Shown: positions 51,452 to 60,242 of the stretch, one piece after another
Layout: every line of letters starts with the position of its first letter
Numbering within the stretch: the first letter of the stretch is position 1
Assembly (NCBI GenBank): GCA_963826145.1
Contig: CAWGVW010000001.1
Location: 248,001-312,000, forward strand
Origin: JBGPLJ01 sp963826145
GTDB lineage: Bacteria > Pseudomonadota > Gammaproteobacteria > Steroidobacterales > Steroidobacteraceae
Direction: 5' to 3'
Length of the DNA stretch: 64,000 nucleotides
Position numbers and translations under genes: made by a program
The notes under the pieces: model-generated
Database searches by the model: none
Seen by the model: the letters and a program-made list of their open reading frames with translations, nothing else
What the model was told of the DNA's origin: nothing

Positions 51452-52241
51452 CGTCGCGAAGAAGCGCTCCGAGGTCGTCGGTCATTTCGAAATAACGACC
51501 GCTCAGTGCATCGTATGCGCCGGACGCCAGATCCACGCAGCGCCCGGCGCATCGGGCGAAGATCGCGTCTTTGTCGGGCTCGACTTCTTTTTCGCGCAGC
51601 CGCGCCACCATGCCGGGCAGCCAGCGCTGCGCGTCGGGCGAATTCATGGTTTCGGCTGCAAGATCCGTGAACACGAAACCCGGATCCATGGCGAAAAGGC
51701 ATACGCCCTGATCTTGAGCTTCGGCCGCGGCCTGGGCGATGACGCGCGCCTGTGCCGTCTTGCCGACGCAGTACGCCGAGAGGTGCGGCGCCACGATGCG
51801 GCTCGCGGTGGCGCAAATCGCGATCACATGGCCACGGCGGCGCTCGACCATTCCTGGCATTACCTGTTGAAGAAAGAGAAATGGCGCGCGCACATGGACT
51901 TCCTGCGCGGCCCACCACGCGTCGGCATCGACGCTCCAGATCGGGCCGAAAGGGCCCGGTACGCCCGCGTTGCTCACGAGCAGATCGACTGGGCCGAAAG
52001 TGTCGGCAGCCGATCTCACGACGTTGGCGACATCTGCCGCAACCGTCGCATCGCCTGACACGGCGAGCCCGCGCCCGCCTGCCCCGGTGATTTCATCGAT
52101 CACCGACTCGAGCTGGCGGCGGTTACGCGATGTCACGACGACCGCTGCGCCCTCGGCCGCAAGGCGAAGTGCAATCGCGCGACCGAAGCCACGGCCAGCC
52201 CCGGTCACGATGGCGGTACGTCCCGCGAGGATTGCGGCCAT
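51423..52241 (-). CDS. Short-chain dehydrogenase/reductase
   Basis: 272 residues. The Rossmann cofactor motif TGAGRGFGRAIALRL lies at ~14-28, with SNAGVPG and the catalytic region ending in AYCVGKTAQ (Y-x3-K). The residue after the second strand (VVTSRNRRQ) carries Ser-Arg, hinting at NADP(H) preference. The substrate is unknown. It is a single gene, divergent from the sialidase-like gene and convergent with the zinc-ribbon gene. Confidence 0.92.
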   Translation of the reverse strand: MAAILAGRTAIVTGAGRGFGRAIALRLAAEGAAVVVTSRNRRQLESVIDEITGAGGRGLAVSGDATVAADVANVVRSAADTFGPVDLLVSNAGVPGPFGPIWSVDADAWWAAQEVHVRAPFLFLQQVMPGMVERRRGHVIAICATASRIVAPHLSAYCVGKTAQARVIAQAAAEAQDQGVCLFAMDPGFVFTDLAAETMNSPDAQRWLPGMVARLREKEVEPDKDAIFARCAGRCVDLASGAYDALSGRYFEMTDDLGALLRDASAAPAHSP

Positions 52242-52303
52242 GCGTTGAACTTTTCCCCTTTCGATGATCGGATCACTCTATAGGCTTGGCACGCGGGCGC
52301 ACA

Positions 52304-53767
52304 ATGACGTCAGGAGACAGGTGGAGCCGGCTTTTCGTCGCAGCTCTCGCGGCGTTGCTCGGCGCGTGCGGTGGCGGCTCGAGCCACCCGAACCCGCCGC
52401 CGCCACCACCACCGGTTGACGCGAACCTGGCGGTCGCGTCGGCCGCCACCTCGTTCGTCGCCGGTTGCAATGGATCGCCGCAGGTCGGCACGGACTATGT
52501 CAACGCGGAGGTCGAACCGTCCGTCGTCGTGAACCTGACGAATCCGGCCAATGTCGTCGGCGCGTGGCAGCAGGACCGCTGGCAGAACGGCGGTTCACAG
52601 GGCATCACGACAGGCGCCTCCTTCGACGGTGGCCACACCTGGGCGCGCTCGAATCCGATGTTCTCGCATTGCGCGGGCGGCAATGCAGCCAATGGCGGTG
52701 ACTTCGATCGCGCTTCCGACCCCTGGGTGACGGCATCGCCGAACGGTGCGATCTACGCGATGGCGCTCGTGTTCACGGGGGCCGTACTGCAGCCGGGTTC
52801 CTCGAGCGGGATGCTCGTCGTGCGCTCGGGAGACGGCGGCATGAGCTGGGGACCGCCGAGCGTGCTGATCGCCGACGGCGCGAGCTTCTTCAACGACAAG
52901 GGCTCGATCACTGCCGACCCGACGGACTCGAATTTTGTCTATGCCGCGTGGGATCGACTGGATCCGGGCAATCATGGCCCGGCCTACTTTGCGCGCAGCA
53001 TCGACGGCGGAACCAGCTGGGAAGCAGCTCGAGCGATCGTGGACCCCGGCTCCGGCAATCAGACGCTAGGCAACGTGATCCTGGTGTTGCCGTCCGGTGT
53101 GATCGTCGACCTCTTCATTGAAATCGACGCGATCGCGGGCGGAGGCACATCCGATTTGATTCGTATCGCGGGTTCCATGGATCACGGCCTGAGCTGGAGC
53201 GCGCCCGTGACTGTGGCAGAGTCCCAGGCGCTCGGCGTCATCGATCCGGACACCGGCATGATCGTGCGCGATGGCTTCGATCTCTTTTCCGCCGCGGCGG
53301 ATGCGGCTGGCTCGATCTATGTCGTCTGGCAGGATTCGCGATTTGCGGCCGGTGCGCATGACGGCATCGCGCTGTCGCGCTCGGTCGATGGCGGATTGAC
53401 CTGGTCGGCGCCGGTCCAGGTCAATGCGCAGCCGGCCGTCGCCGCCTTTACGCCGACGGTGCACGTGCGCGCGGATGGTGTCATCGGCGTGAGCTACTAT
53501 GACTTTCGAAGCAACACGGCAAGCACTGCAACACTCCCGACTGACTACTGGCTTGCGACATCGACGGACGGCGTTGCCTTTACGGAATCGCACATCACCG
53601 GCCCCTTCGACCTCGCTCTTGCGCCGGATGCCGACGGTCTCTTTCTTGGCGACTACCAGGCGCTCGCAAGCATCGGCGCCGAATTTCGCCCTTTCTTCGT
53701 GAAGACTACGCCGGCTGGCACCGCGAATCGCACCGACGTCTTCATGGCGTTCGGACCGGATCGCTGA
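52304..53767 (+). CDS. Sialidase-like (BNR/Asp-box) beta-propeller lipoprotein
   Basis: 487 residues. A lipoprotein signal (LFVAALAALLGAC) is followed by a Pro-rich linker (HPNPPPPPPPVD), then five Asp-box motifs (SFDGGHTWA, SGDGGMSWG, SIDGGTSWE, SMDHGLSWS, SVDGGLTWS) spaced as in a six-bladed propeller. Exo-sialidase catalytic Arg/Glu/Tyr sets cannot be confirmed, so it may be a carbohydrate- or surface-binding propeller rather than an enzyme. The start is placed at ATG 52304; an upstream TTG in frame is less likely. Stand-alone gene. Confidence 0.78.
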   Translation: MTSGDRWSRLFVAALAALLGACGGGSSHPNPPPPPPPVDANLAVASAATSFVAGCNGSPQVGTDYVNAEVEPSVVVNLTNPANVVGAWQQDRWQNGGSQGITTGASFDGGHTWARSNPMFSHCAGGNAANGGDFDRASDPWVTASPNGAIYAMALVFTGAVLQPGSSSGMLVVRSGDGGMSWGPPSVLIADGASFFNDKGSITADPTDSNFVYAAWDRLDPGNHGPAYFARSIDGGTSWEAARAIVDPGSGNQTLGNVILVLPSGVIVDLFIEIDAIAGGGTSDLIRIAGSMDHGLSWSAPVTVAESQALGVIDPDTGMIVRDGFDLFSAAADAAGSIYVVWQDSRFAAGAHDGIALSRSVDGGLTWSAPVQVNAQPAVAAFTPTVHVRADGVIGVSYYDFRSNTASTATLPTDYWLATSTDGVAFTESHITGPFDLALAPDADGLFLGDYQALASIGAEFRPFFVKTTPAGTANRTDVFMAFGPDR

Positions 53768-53831
53768 CTCCCGCGACAAGCGCGCGCCGAAACGGCATCA
53801 TTCCCCGGACGCAACGGAAGGGGAATGAGGG

Positions 53832-54980
53832 GTGCCCATCATCACCAGCATCGCGGACCTGCGCGCCGAGGCGCGCAGACGCGTGCCTCGCGCGATCTTC
53901 GACTACTGCGATCGGGGTTCGTACGACGAGGTCACGCTTCGGCGCAATCGCTCCGACTACGAAGCGATCCAGTTTCGCCAGCGCGTCGCCGTGGATGTCT
54001 CCTCGCAATCGCTCGCGACGACTCTGGTCGGAGAGCCGGTCGCCATGCCGCTCGGCATTGCGCCGACCGGGCTCGCGGGCCTTTTCCACCGCGATGGCGA
54101 GATCGAAGGCGCCCGCGCGGCGCAGGCCTTCGGCGTTCCGTTCTGCCTGAGCACGGTGTCGATCTGCTCCATCGAAGACGTGCACGCCGCGGTAGAGAAG
54201 CCCTTCTGGTTCCAGCTTTACCTCATGCGCGATCGCGCGTTCAACGAGGAACTTATCGGGCGTGCACGGGCGGCGAAGTGTTCGGCGCTCGTGCTGACGC
54301 TTGACCTGCAGATGCAGGGCGTGCGCCGGCAGGACATCAAGAATGGCCTCAGCATCCCGCCGCGCATGACTCTTCGCAATGCACTCGAGATCGCCGCGCG
54401 GCCGACGTGGGCCCTCGGTGTACTCCTCGGGAAGCGCCGCACCTTCGGCAACCTCGCCGGCCGCATTGAGGGCTCGGGCGGACTCGCGACGCTGTCGCAA
54501 TGGATCGGCAGCCAGTTCGATCCGACGGTGAGCTGGAAGGACGTCGAGTGGGTGCGCAAGCAGTGGCCCGGAAAGCTCATTCTCAAGGGCGTCCTCGATC
54601 CGGACGACGCGAAGATCGCGTGCACTACCGGCGCCGATGCGATCGTCGTTTCAAATCACGGCGGGCGCCAGCTCGACGGCGCGCCATCGACAATCGCGTC
54701 ATTGCCCACGGTCGTCGACGCGGTGAACGGCCGCTGCGAAGTGCTGCTCGATGGTGGCATTCAATGCGGGCAGGATTTGCTGAAGGCGCTCGCGCTCGGT
54801 GCGCGCGGCTGCCTGATGGGGAAGTCGTTTCTCTATGGACTCGCGGCAGGGGGTCGCGCAGGCGTCACGACGGCGCTCGATCTCATCAGCAAGGAACTGG
54901 CCGTGACGCTCGGCCTTGCAGGGTTGTCGGACGTTCGCCAGGCCGACCGCTCGATCCTCGTCGGCGGCGGTCCGCGCTAG
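53832..54980 (+). CDS. FMN-dependent alpha-hydroxy-acid dehydrogenase (LldD-like)
   Basis: 382 residues of the FMN TIM-barrel family. PLGIAPTGLAGLFHRDGEIE is the FMN-binding N-terminus. KLILKGVLDPDDA supplies the conserved Lys, SNHGGRQLDG contains the catalytic His, and VLLDGGIQCGQDLLKALALG binds the phosphate. It oxidises L-lactate or a related 2-hydroxy acid; the electron acceptor is not deducible. The start is GTG 53832 after AAGGGGAATGAGGG. It converges with a 4-bp overlap on the cytochrome gene of the flavocytochrome operon. Confidence 0.9.
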   Translation: MPIITSIADLRAEARRRVPRAIFDYCDRGSYDEVTLRRNRSDYEAIQFRQRVAVDVSSQSLATTLVGEPVAMPLGIAPTGLAGLFHRDGEIEGARAAQAFGVPFCLSTVSICSIEDVHAAVEKPFWFQLYLMRDRAFNEELIGRARAAKCSALVLTLDLQMQGVRRQDIKNGLSIPPRMTLRNALEIAARPTWALGVLLGKRRTFGNLAGRIEGSGGLATLSQWIGSQFDPTVSWKDVEWVRKQWPGKLILKGVLDPDDAKIACTTGADAIVVSNHGGRQLDGAPSTIASLPTVVDAVNGRCEVLLDGGIQCGQDLLKALALGARGCLMGKSFLYGLAAGGRAGVTTALDLISKELAVTLGLAGLSDVRQADRSILVGGGPR

Positions 54981-55327
54981 CGTTTCGTCCGCGCCAGGTA
55001 GGCGGAGAGCGTCGTGAGTTCCGCGTCGCTGACTTCGGTCTTGCGAAACGGAGGCATGATCGATACGCCGTGGCGCACGTATAGCTTGACGAATTCTGGT
55101 GTGAGATCCGTTCGATCCTCGAGTTCCGCGGGCTTCGCGCCCTTGTAAAGTGCCTGCAGTGCAACGGTCCCCGGTTTGTCCGGGCCGCGGCCATGGCAGG
55201 GCGCACACCACTTCTGGAAGACCGCATCGCCCGCTTTCACAGCGCTCATGTCATCCGCACGCGCCGATCCCATGAGGAGGGCGCTCGCGACGAGCACGGT
55301 CAGGACCGTTGCACCGAGCCGGCTCAT
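54977..55327 (-). CDS. Periplasmic cytochrome c, likely subunit of the flavocytochrome
   Basis: 116 residues from ATG 55327. A signal peptide ends near SARADD; the heme site is CAPCH (41-45) and the axial Met is probably Met91 (GVSIMPPF). Class I, single heme. Its ATG overlaps the stop of the FAD protein gene (4 bases), the layout of p-cresol methylhydroxylase and eugenol hydroxylase, where the cytochrome takes electrons from FAD. The open frame extends upstream antisense, but the signal peptide fixes the start. Confidence 0.9.
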   Translation of the reverse strand: MSRLGATVLTVLVASALLMGSARADDMSAVKAGDAVFQKWCAPCHGRGPDKPGTVALQALYKGAKPAELEDRTDLTPEFVKLYVRHGVSIMPPFRKTEVSDAELTTLSAYLARTKR

Positions 55328-56949
55328 GGACGCGCTCCGCGCAATCGTTTCGGCCAGATGCCGTAGCGGCCTGGCGAGAGAATGCCGTTCGGATCCACTG
55401 CATCCTTGAGAGTTTCGTGAAAGCGCAGCAGCGCATGATTGTTGAAGGAATAGGTTCCCATGATGAGGTCCTGGTATGCCGGCGCCGTGCGGTATTCGCC
55501 CCAGCCGTGCTCGGCGGCAATCTCCACCAGACGCTTGAAGGCCGCCCGCGTCGCCTGGTTCTTCGCGGGTTCGTGCGTGACCGGGAAGCCGAATAGAAAG
55601 AGAAAGGAGCGTTCCCAGAAGTAGAAAGGGATCGAGTAGGGCGGAACCGGCAAGCCGAAATCGCGGCCAGCCGCCGCGAACACCTTGTTCGCCTCGAACA
55701 CCGCTTCGCCGTTGCGTGGAATGATCGGCGAAAACCACTGGTGGCCCTCGCCCGGCGTCGGGTTGTTGGCGTTGCGCGCGCCCATCGCGAAGATCGAGAG
55801 GTTCGGGATGCCGAATTCGACTTTGTGCACCTTGTCGCGCTGTTCCGCCGTGAGGGGCAGCTTGATGAGCTCGCCGTCAATGAATTTCGCGCCCGCGATG
55901 ACCGCGAATTTCTCCTTCGCGTACTCCCATTGCGCGGCGATCGCTTTCGCGGGCCCGTAGAACTTGATCGTAACGCTCCACGCCGCGAGGCCTTTCGATG
56001 CGCCGTACGCGTCGAGTTCCGCCGCATTGCCCGCGATCGCCTTGTTGATGAGCGCGACGAGTTCGGGAGCCACCGGCGGCGCATCGTTCGGCGCGGGCTG
56101 ACCCATTGCCGGGCTCGAGAGGTCGCTCATGCCCTGGCAGACGCGGCTGTTCTCGAGATAGTTAAGGACTTCGACGAGCGGTACGAGATCTGCATGGCGC
56201 GGTACCAGCACCGTTCCCGTCAGATACGCGTCCGGTTGCGGCATCAGCCAGAAGCCCATCTTGGTGACGATGCCGAAGTTCGATTGCGAGAAGATCCCGT
56301 CGATCCAAGGGCCGAAGCCGGTCTTGTACTGCTGCCAGGACTTCGAGCCGGGCATGGCACCCATGCCGGTGCGCAGGAGTTCGCCGTTCGCGAGCACCAC
56401 TTCCATGCCGCAGTGCGAATCGAAGTGATTGCGGAATTCGTGCGTCGTGTAGCCGCCGCCGCGATCGAGCGCATTGCCGATCGGGCTGCCCCAGCCGGGG
56501 TCCGGCACGTCGATCCACACCTTGAGCCCGCGTTCCTGGATGTGACGGTAAAGATCGAAGTAACTGACGCCCGGTTCGACCAGCGCATACGCGTTGTTTT
56601 CATTGACCTCGAGGACTCGGTTCATGCGCTTGAGGTCGAGCACGACCGAGCCCGTCGCGTTCGGCGCCGAACCGCCATAGCCGAGGTTGCGGCCGGTTGA
56701 AATCGTATAGAGCGGGATCCGGTAGCGATTCGCGATGCGTGCGATCGCCTGCACCTGCTCGACGGTGTCCGGGGCGAGAGCGGCCGCGGCCTTGCGCTCT
56801 TCCGGCTCGCCCCAGAAGGGCGAGTACGCGTCCTTGTAGAGGTCGACGTCCTCGTCGCTCGTGAACACCGAATTCTTGCCGATCGCGCTTTCGAACTGCC
56901 TGAGCGCCGTTGCAAAGTCGGCCTCGCTGACCCCGGGCGGCGTTCTCAT
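55324..56949 (-). CDS. VAO-type flavoprotein (4-cresol dehydrogenase / eugenol hydroxylase-like)
   Basis: 541 residues from ATG 56949. The FAD-binding PP-loop is LYTISTGRNLGYGGSAPNAT, with LDLKRMNRVLEVNENNAYAL and VPDPGWGSPIGNALDRGGGY, close to the flavoprotein subunit of p-cresol methylhydroxylase. The C-terminal cap contains NNHALLRFHETLKDAVDPNG. Members oxidise 4-alkylphenols to quinone methides that are hydrated to alcohols. No signal peptide is visible, as in PchF. It is coupled on both sides by ATGA overlaps: a small Tat protein upstream and the cytochrome downstream. The exact phenolic substrate is unknown. Confidence 0.9.
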   Translation of the reverse strand: MRTPPGVSEADFATALRQFESAIGKNSVFTSDEDVDLYKDAYSPFWGEPEERKAAAALAPDTVEQVQAIARIANRYRIPLYTISTGRNLGYGGSAPNATGSVVLDLKRMNRVLEVNENNAYALVEPGVSYFDLYRHIQERGLKVWIDVPDPGWGSPIGNALDRGGGYTTHEFRNHFDSHCGMEVVLANGELLRTGMGAMPGSKSWQQYKTGFGPWIDGIFSQSNFGIVTKMGFWLMPQPDAYLTGTVLVPRHADLVPLVEVLNYLENSRVCQGMSDLSSPAMGQPAPNDAPPVAPELVALINKAIAGNAAELDAYGASKGLAAWSVTIKFYGPAKAIAAQWEYAKEKFAVIAGAKFIDGELIKLPLTAEQRDKVHKVEFGIPNLSIFAMGARNANNPTPGEGHQWFSPIIPRNGEAVFEANKVFAAAGRDFGLPVPPYSIPFYFWERSFLFLFGFPVTHEPAKNQATRAAFKRLVEIAAEHGWGEYRTAPAYQDLIMGTYSFNNHALLRFHETLKDAVDPNGILSPGRYGIWPKRLRGARP

Positions 56950-57353
56950 GCGCGGGTTCCCGGCGCGATGACCCATGAGATGAGGGCGCCCGGCCGCGCT
57001 TCGCGCGTTCGGACTCTCATCCCGAAGTCCCAGGCCAGGCGCTCGAGACAGAAGAGCGGGCCATGCGCCGTGAGCCCGGCGATCGCGACCGGTTGTCGCC
57101 GCCACTGCAGGTAGAGGTCGTCGTACCAGAGATCCGTCATGTCCCCGCGGATCGCGTGGACGGCAAGTCCGGATCGCATCGCCTCGCGACCGAACGCGAC
57201 GCTCAAGGGAAAGCGCTCGTCGTAGATGACCTTGTAGAGCGCGGATTCGCCCGCCAGTCCTCGAATGGCGGACGGCGAGGCGAGAGCGCCCGCGAATCCG
57301 GGCAGCACGGAGGCTGCCATTGCGCCGAGGACAATGTCACGACGGGTGACCAT
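56946..57353 (-). CDS. Small Tat-exported protein of the flavocytochrome operon
   Basis: 135 residues from ATG 57353. The N-terminus MVTRRDIVLGAMAASVLPGF is a twin-arginine signal. The mature part has ESALYKVIYDERFPLSVAFG and DLYLQWRRQPVAIAGLTAHG, with one Cys. No family is recognised. Its stop overlaps the flavoprotein start. In the p-cresol pathway of Pseudomonas putida a small gene of unknown role (pchX) accompanies pchC and pchF; this could be a counterpart. Export of the signal-less flavoprotein with it is a possibility. Confidence 0.72.
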   Translation of the reverse strand: MVTRRDIVLGAMAASVLPGFAGALASPSAIRGLAGESALYKVIYDERFPLSVAFGREAMRSGLAVHAIRGDMTDLWYDDLYLQWRRQPVAIAGLTAHGPLFCLERLAWDFGMRVRTREARPGALISWVIAPGTRA

Positions 57354-57440
57354 GGACGGAAGTATCCCGCCCCGGAGGCGCGCTGGGTAGTCCTTCGGGG
57401 AAGTCGCTATCGATGCAGAGCGCACCCCACCGGGCGCAGG

Positions 57441-58301
57441 TCAGCGGACTCGCATGTGCCGGATGAGACTCCGGTCGACGGCAATGCGCGTGTCAAGGAC
57501 CAGCCGGTCCTGGGCCTGCTGCAGCTGGTGCAGGCAGAACATCACGATGATGCAGAGAGTCAGGGCGACGAGCGTCGCGTTGAAGGTCACACCGAGGCCG
57601 AGCGTGACGCCCGAGATATCGCCCTGGATGGCGCGCTGGGATTCCTGCAGGGCGACGCCGATGCCGCGCACCGTGCCGACGAAGCCGATCGCGGGAATGG
57701 CCCAGGCGGTAAAGCGCACCATCGAAAGCTGCGCATCGAGCCGCGAGAGCTCGAGTTCGCATTCATCGCGCACGGCTTCGGCCGTGTCCTGCACGCTTCG
57801 CGTTGCGCCGAAGCGATTGAGCGCCATCATGAGCGTGCGCGGCAGGAGCATGGTCTGCTCCGCGTGCGGCAACTGCTCGATCGGCCGTCCGTAGGCTCGG
57901 GCGTCTTCCGGGAGGACCACGCGGTTCTCGCCGACTTCGATGTATTGCTTGTCGAGGAGCGCGCGACTCTGGCCGACCTGACGTCCCTGGATCCCGAGCA
58001 TCGAGAGCGACCAGATCGTCAGGATGATAGCGGTCTCCTGCTCATAGTCCTTCAGAATGATCCAGGGTGAGCGCAGGTGAAGGATGGGGCGCTTGCCGTC
58101 GGCCCCGACGGTTGTTTGTTCGGCGAGTATCGCCTCGGCGTGCGGCCGGATCACGAGTGCGTAGACCGCCTGTACCAGGATTGCCACGAGCGCGAGCGTG
58201 CCGAGGCTGATGAGGAGTTCCCGCCCTGCCGACACTTCACGGGTGACCGAAACCGTGGCGGGCGATGCGCTCTGGGGTACCTGATTCATGGCGGTCGACA
58301 T
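57441..58301 (-). CDS. MotA/TolQ/ExbB proton-channel family protein
   Basis: 286 residues. An N-terminal helix (LLISLGTLALVAILVQAVYA) and a second around AIILTIWSLSMLGI come first, then the MotA_ExbB core FTAWAIPAIGFVGTVRGIGV and LGLGVTFNATLVALTLCIIV, which holds the conserved Gly/Pro and Thr of the channel helices. Such proteins pair with an ExbD/MotB-like partner to use proton flow; no partner gene is adjacent. The insertion between helices is longer than in ExbB. An internal ATG five codons in is also possible. Confidence 0.85.
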   Translation of the reverse strand: MSTAMNQVPQSASPATVSVTREVSAGRELLISLGTLALVAILVQAVYALVIRPHAEAILAEQTTVGADGKRPILHLRSPWIILKDYEQETAIILTIWSLSMLGIQGRQVGQSRALLDKQYIEVGENRVVLPEDARAYGRPIEQLPHAEQTMLLPRTLMMALNRFGATRSVQDTAEAVRDECELELSRLDAQLSMVRFTAWAIPAIGFVGTVRGIGVALQESQRAIQGDISGVTLGLGVTFNATLVALTLCIIVMFCLHQLQQAQDRLVLDTRIAVDRSLIRHMRVR

Positions 58302-58434
58302 GTTAGCCGACGGACCCCGGTTGCTGGGTGGATTGTGACTGGCGGCTGGTGATGCGTGCGGGCACGGGTCGGGTGGACCGGCATCGGCGCTCCCGGGTTC
58401 CGTTCGGACGCCGGTAGATCGGCGAAATGTATCG

Positions 58435-58854
58435 TCAGTGAGCTGGCGGCACGAGTGCGCGGGCGGCGGCGACTTGCTCCTTCGAAACGGCAGCGCCCTG
58501 TTCCCCGAACGTCGCTCGCACGTAGGTCAGGATGGCGGCAAGGGTCGCATCGTCGAGCCGCATGAAGGGCGGCATGACGTTTTCGTTGGCGCTCAACTTG
58601 CGCCCCGCGCTGTCAAATCCGCCCGTCAAAACGAATGTGGCGAGCGCTTGCGCATCGCCCTGGACCCAGGCGCTGCCAACGAGGGCGGGCTGGAATCCTC
58701 GAACCCCCGCACCATCGGCTTGATGACAGGCCAGGCAGTTCGCCTCATAGGCGGCCTTGCCCTGATCGGCTGCCGGGCCGGGCTTCGTCCCGCCGGCACA
58801 GGCGGCGAGAGCGGCGACGGCTGTCGCAGCGGCGAGGGCCCGAATGGCTTTCAT
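58435..58854 (-). CDS. Lipoprotein cytochrome c
   Basis: 139 residues. The signal peptide ends in the lipobox LAAC (IRALAAATAVAALAAC). The heme motif is CLACH and the axial Met is in ENVMPPFMRLDD. Membrane-anchored, single heme, class I. The start overlaps the stop of the upstream propeller dehydrogenase (4 bases), so it is likely the electron acceptor of that enzyme. Confidence 0.9.
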   Translation of the reverse strand: MKAIRALAAATAVAALAACAGGTKPGPAADQGKAAYEANCLACHQADGAGVRGFQPALVGSAWVQGDAQALATFVLTGGFDSAGRKLSANENVMPPFMRLDDATLAAILTYVRATFGEQGAAVSKEQVAAARALVPPAH

Positions 58855-60122
58855 GAACCGCGGTAGGTCACGCGCCAGATCCGGCCCTTCTCGGAATCGA
58901 CGATATACAAGGCGCCTTCGGCATCGACGGCGAGCCCCATCGGCCGCGTGCGCGCCTTGTCCGGACTGTTGTTCGGCAGCGGGCCGCCCGTGAAATTATC
59001 CGCGAACGTCTGCCATTGGCCGGACGGCTTGCCGGCTTTCATCGGTACGAAGACCACGCTGTAACCGGCTTGCGGTTCGGGCGCGCGATTCCAGCTGCCA
59101 TGGAACGCGATGAAAGCACCGCCGGAGTAGGCGGCCGGGAAGTTCTTGCCGGAATAGAAGAGGAGATCGTTGGGCGCCCAGTGCGCAGGGAAAGCCACCA
59201 GGGGATCCGGAGACTTGCCCGCCTCAGCGCGCTTCTTGCCGTCGCCACCGTATTCCGGCGCGACGACACGCGCTTTGAGCTTCGTGTCGTAATAGGCGTA
59301 AGGCCAGCCGTAGTTTGCGCCCTCGACGATGCGCTGAAACTCCTCGGCGACACGCTCGGCATTGTCTTTCGCCGTGTATAGCTTCGGGAAAATCGTATCG
59401 AGCTGATCGCGGCCGTGGATCACCGCGTAGAGCGCGTTAACGTCGCTGTTCCAGGCGAGCGCAATGGTGTTGCGCATGCCGGTCGCGTAGCGGGTACCGT
59501 CCTTCGGCGTCTGATTGAGGCGGTCCGCATCGAATCGCCAGATGCCGCCATAGTGCTCGAGCAGCGGGCAAGGATTCTGGCCCATCGAGCCTTGCGCGCG
59601 ATCCTGCACCTGGCAGGAATTCGACGGTGCGCCGACATTGACGTAGAGGTGGCCGTCGTTGTCGAGGGCGAAGGTCTTGTCCGCGTGCATGCGCTCGAGC
59701 GGAAAGCCGCCGACGACGGTCTCTGCCGGTTGCTTCGGCAGGAGTGCGTTGCCGTCGAAGTGATAGCGGTAGACGCCGACGTCGTCGGAGACATAGAGCA
59801 TGCCCTTGTAGATCGCGACGCCCGTCCCGTCGAGTTCGCTGAAGTGTTCGACGACGTCGGGGACGTGATCGCCGTTCGTATCGCGGAGCGCCACGATACC
59901 GATGCGCTTCGCGGGGTCGAAGCCGAGGAAAGCCAGCTGATGCGTCGTGACATAGAGGTCGCCGTTGTCGCGAATCGCAATATGTCTCGCGACGCCGACC
60001 CCTTCGTGCACGACCGTGGCCGTGAATCCCTTCGGCAGCACGAGCCCGTCGTTGTCGGCGGCGAATGACGCGGCGCAGGCGAGGCCCGCGAGCAGGGATG
60101 AAGCGATGCGTGTGAGTGTCAT
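58851..60122 (-). CDS. Quinoprotein-like sugar/sorbosone dehydrogenase (beta-propeller)
   Basis: 423 residues from ATG 60122, with GAGGAGG ten bases upstream. It has a signal peptide (IASSLLAGLACAASFA). The propeller carries LPKGFTATVVHEGVGVARHI, HLYVNVGAPSNSCQVQ, RYATGMRNTIALAWNS and GANYGWPYAYYD, the signatures of the sorbosone/glucose dehydrogenase family that binds PQQ. No pqq genes are in the window, so the cofactor would come from elsewhere. Coupled to a lipoprotein cytochrome. Confidence 0.88.
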   Translation of the reverse strand: MTLTRIASSLLAGLACAASFAADNDGLVLPKGFTATVVHEGVGVARHIAIRDNGDLYVTTHQLAFLGFDPAKRIGIVALRDTNGDHVPDVVEHFSELDGTGVAIYKGMLYVSDDVGVYRYHFDGNALLPKQPAETVVGGFPLERMHADKTFALDNDGHLYVNVGAPSNSCQVQDRAQGSMGQNPCPLLEHYGGIWRFDADRLNQTPKDGTRYATGMRNTIALAWNSDVNALYAVIHGRDQLDTIFPKLYTAKDNAERVAEEFQRIVEGANYGWPYAYYDTKLKARVVAPEYGGDGKKRAEAGKSPDPLVAFPAHWAPNDLLFYSGKNFPAAYSGGAFIAFHGSWNRAPEPQAGYSVVFVPMKAGKPSGQWQTFADNFTGGPLPNNSPDKARTRPMGLAVDAEGALYIVDSEKGRIWRVTYRGS

Positions 60123-60242
60123 GATGCCTCCTCGTCGCATTTTCGGCCCTTGGACGCGGCGCGCACAAGCGCTGCGCGCGCCTCGCTCTTTGACGCAAAG
60201 CTGATCTCGCCCATAGAGCAGGAGTCCATTAGTATCTTTTCC

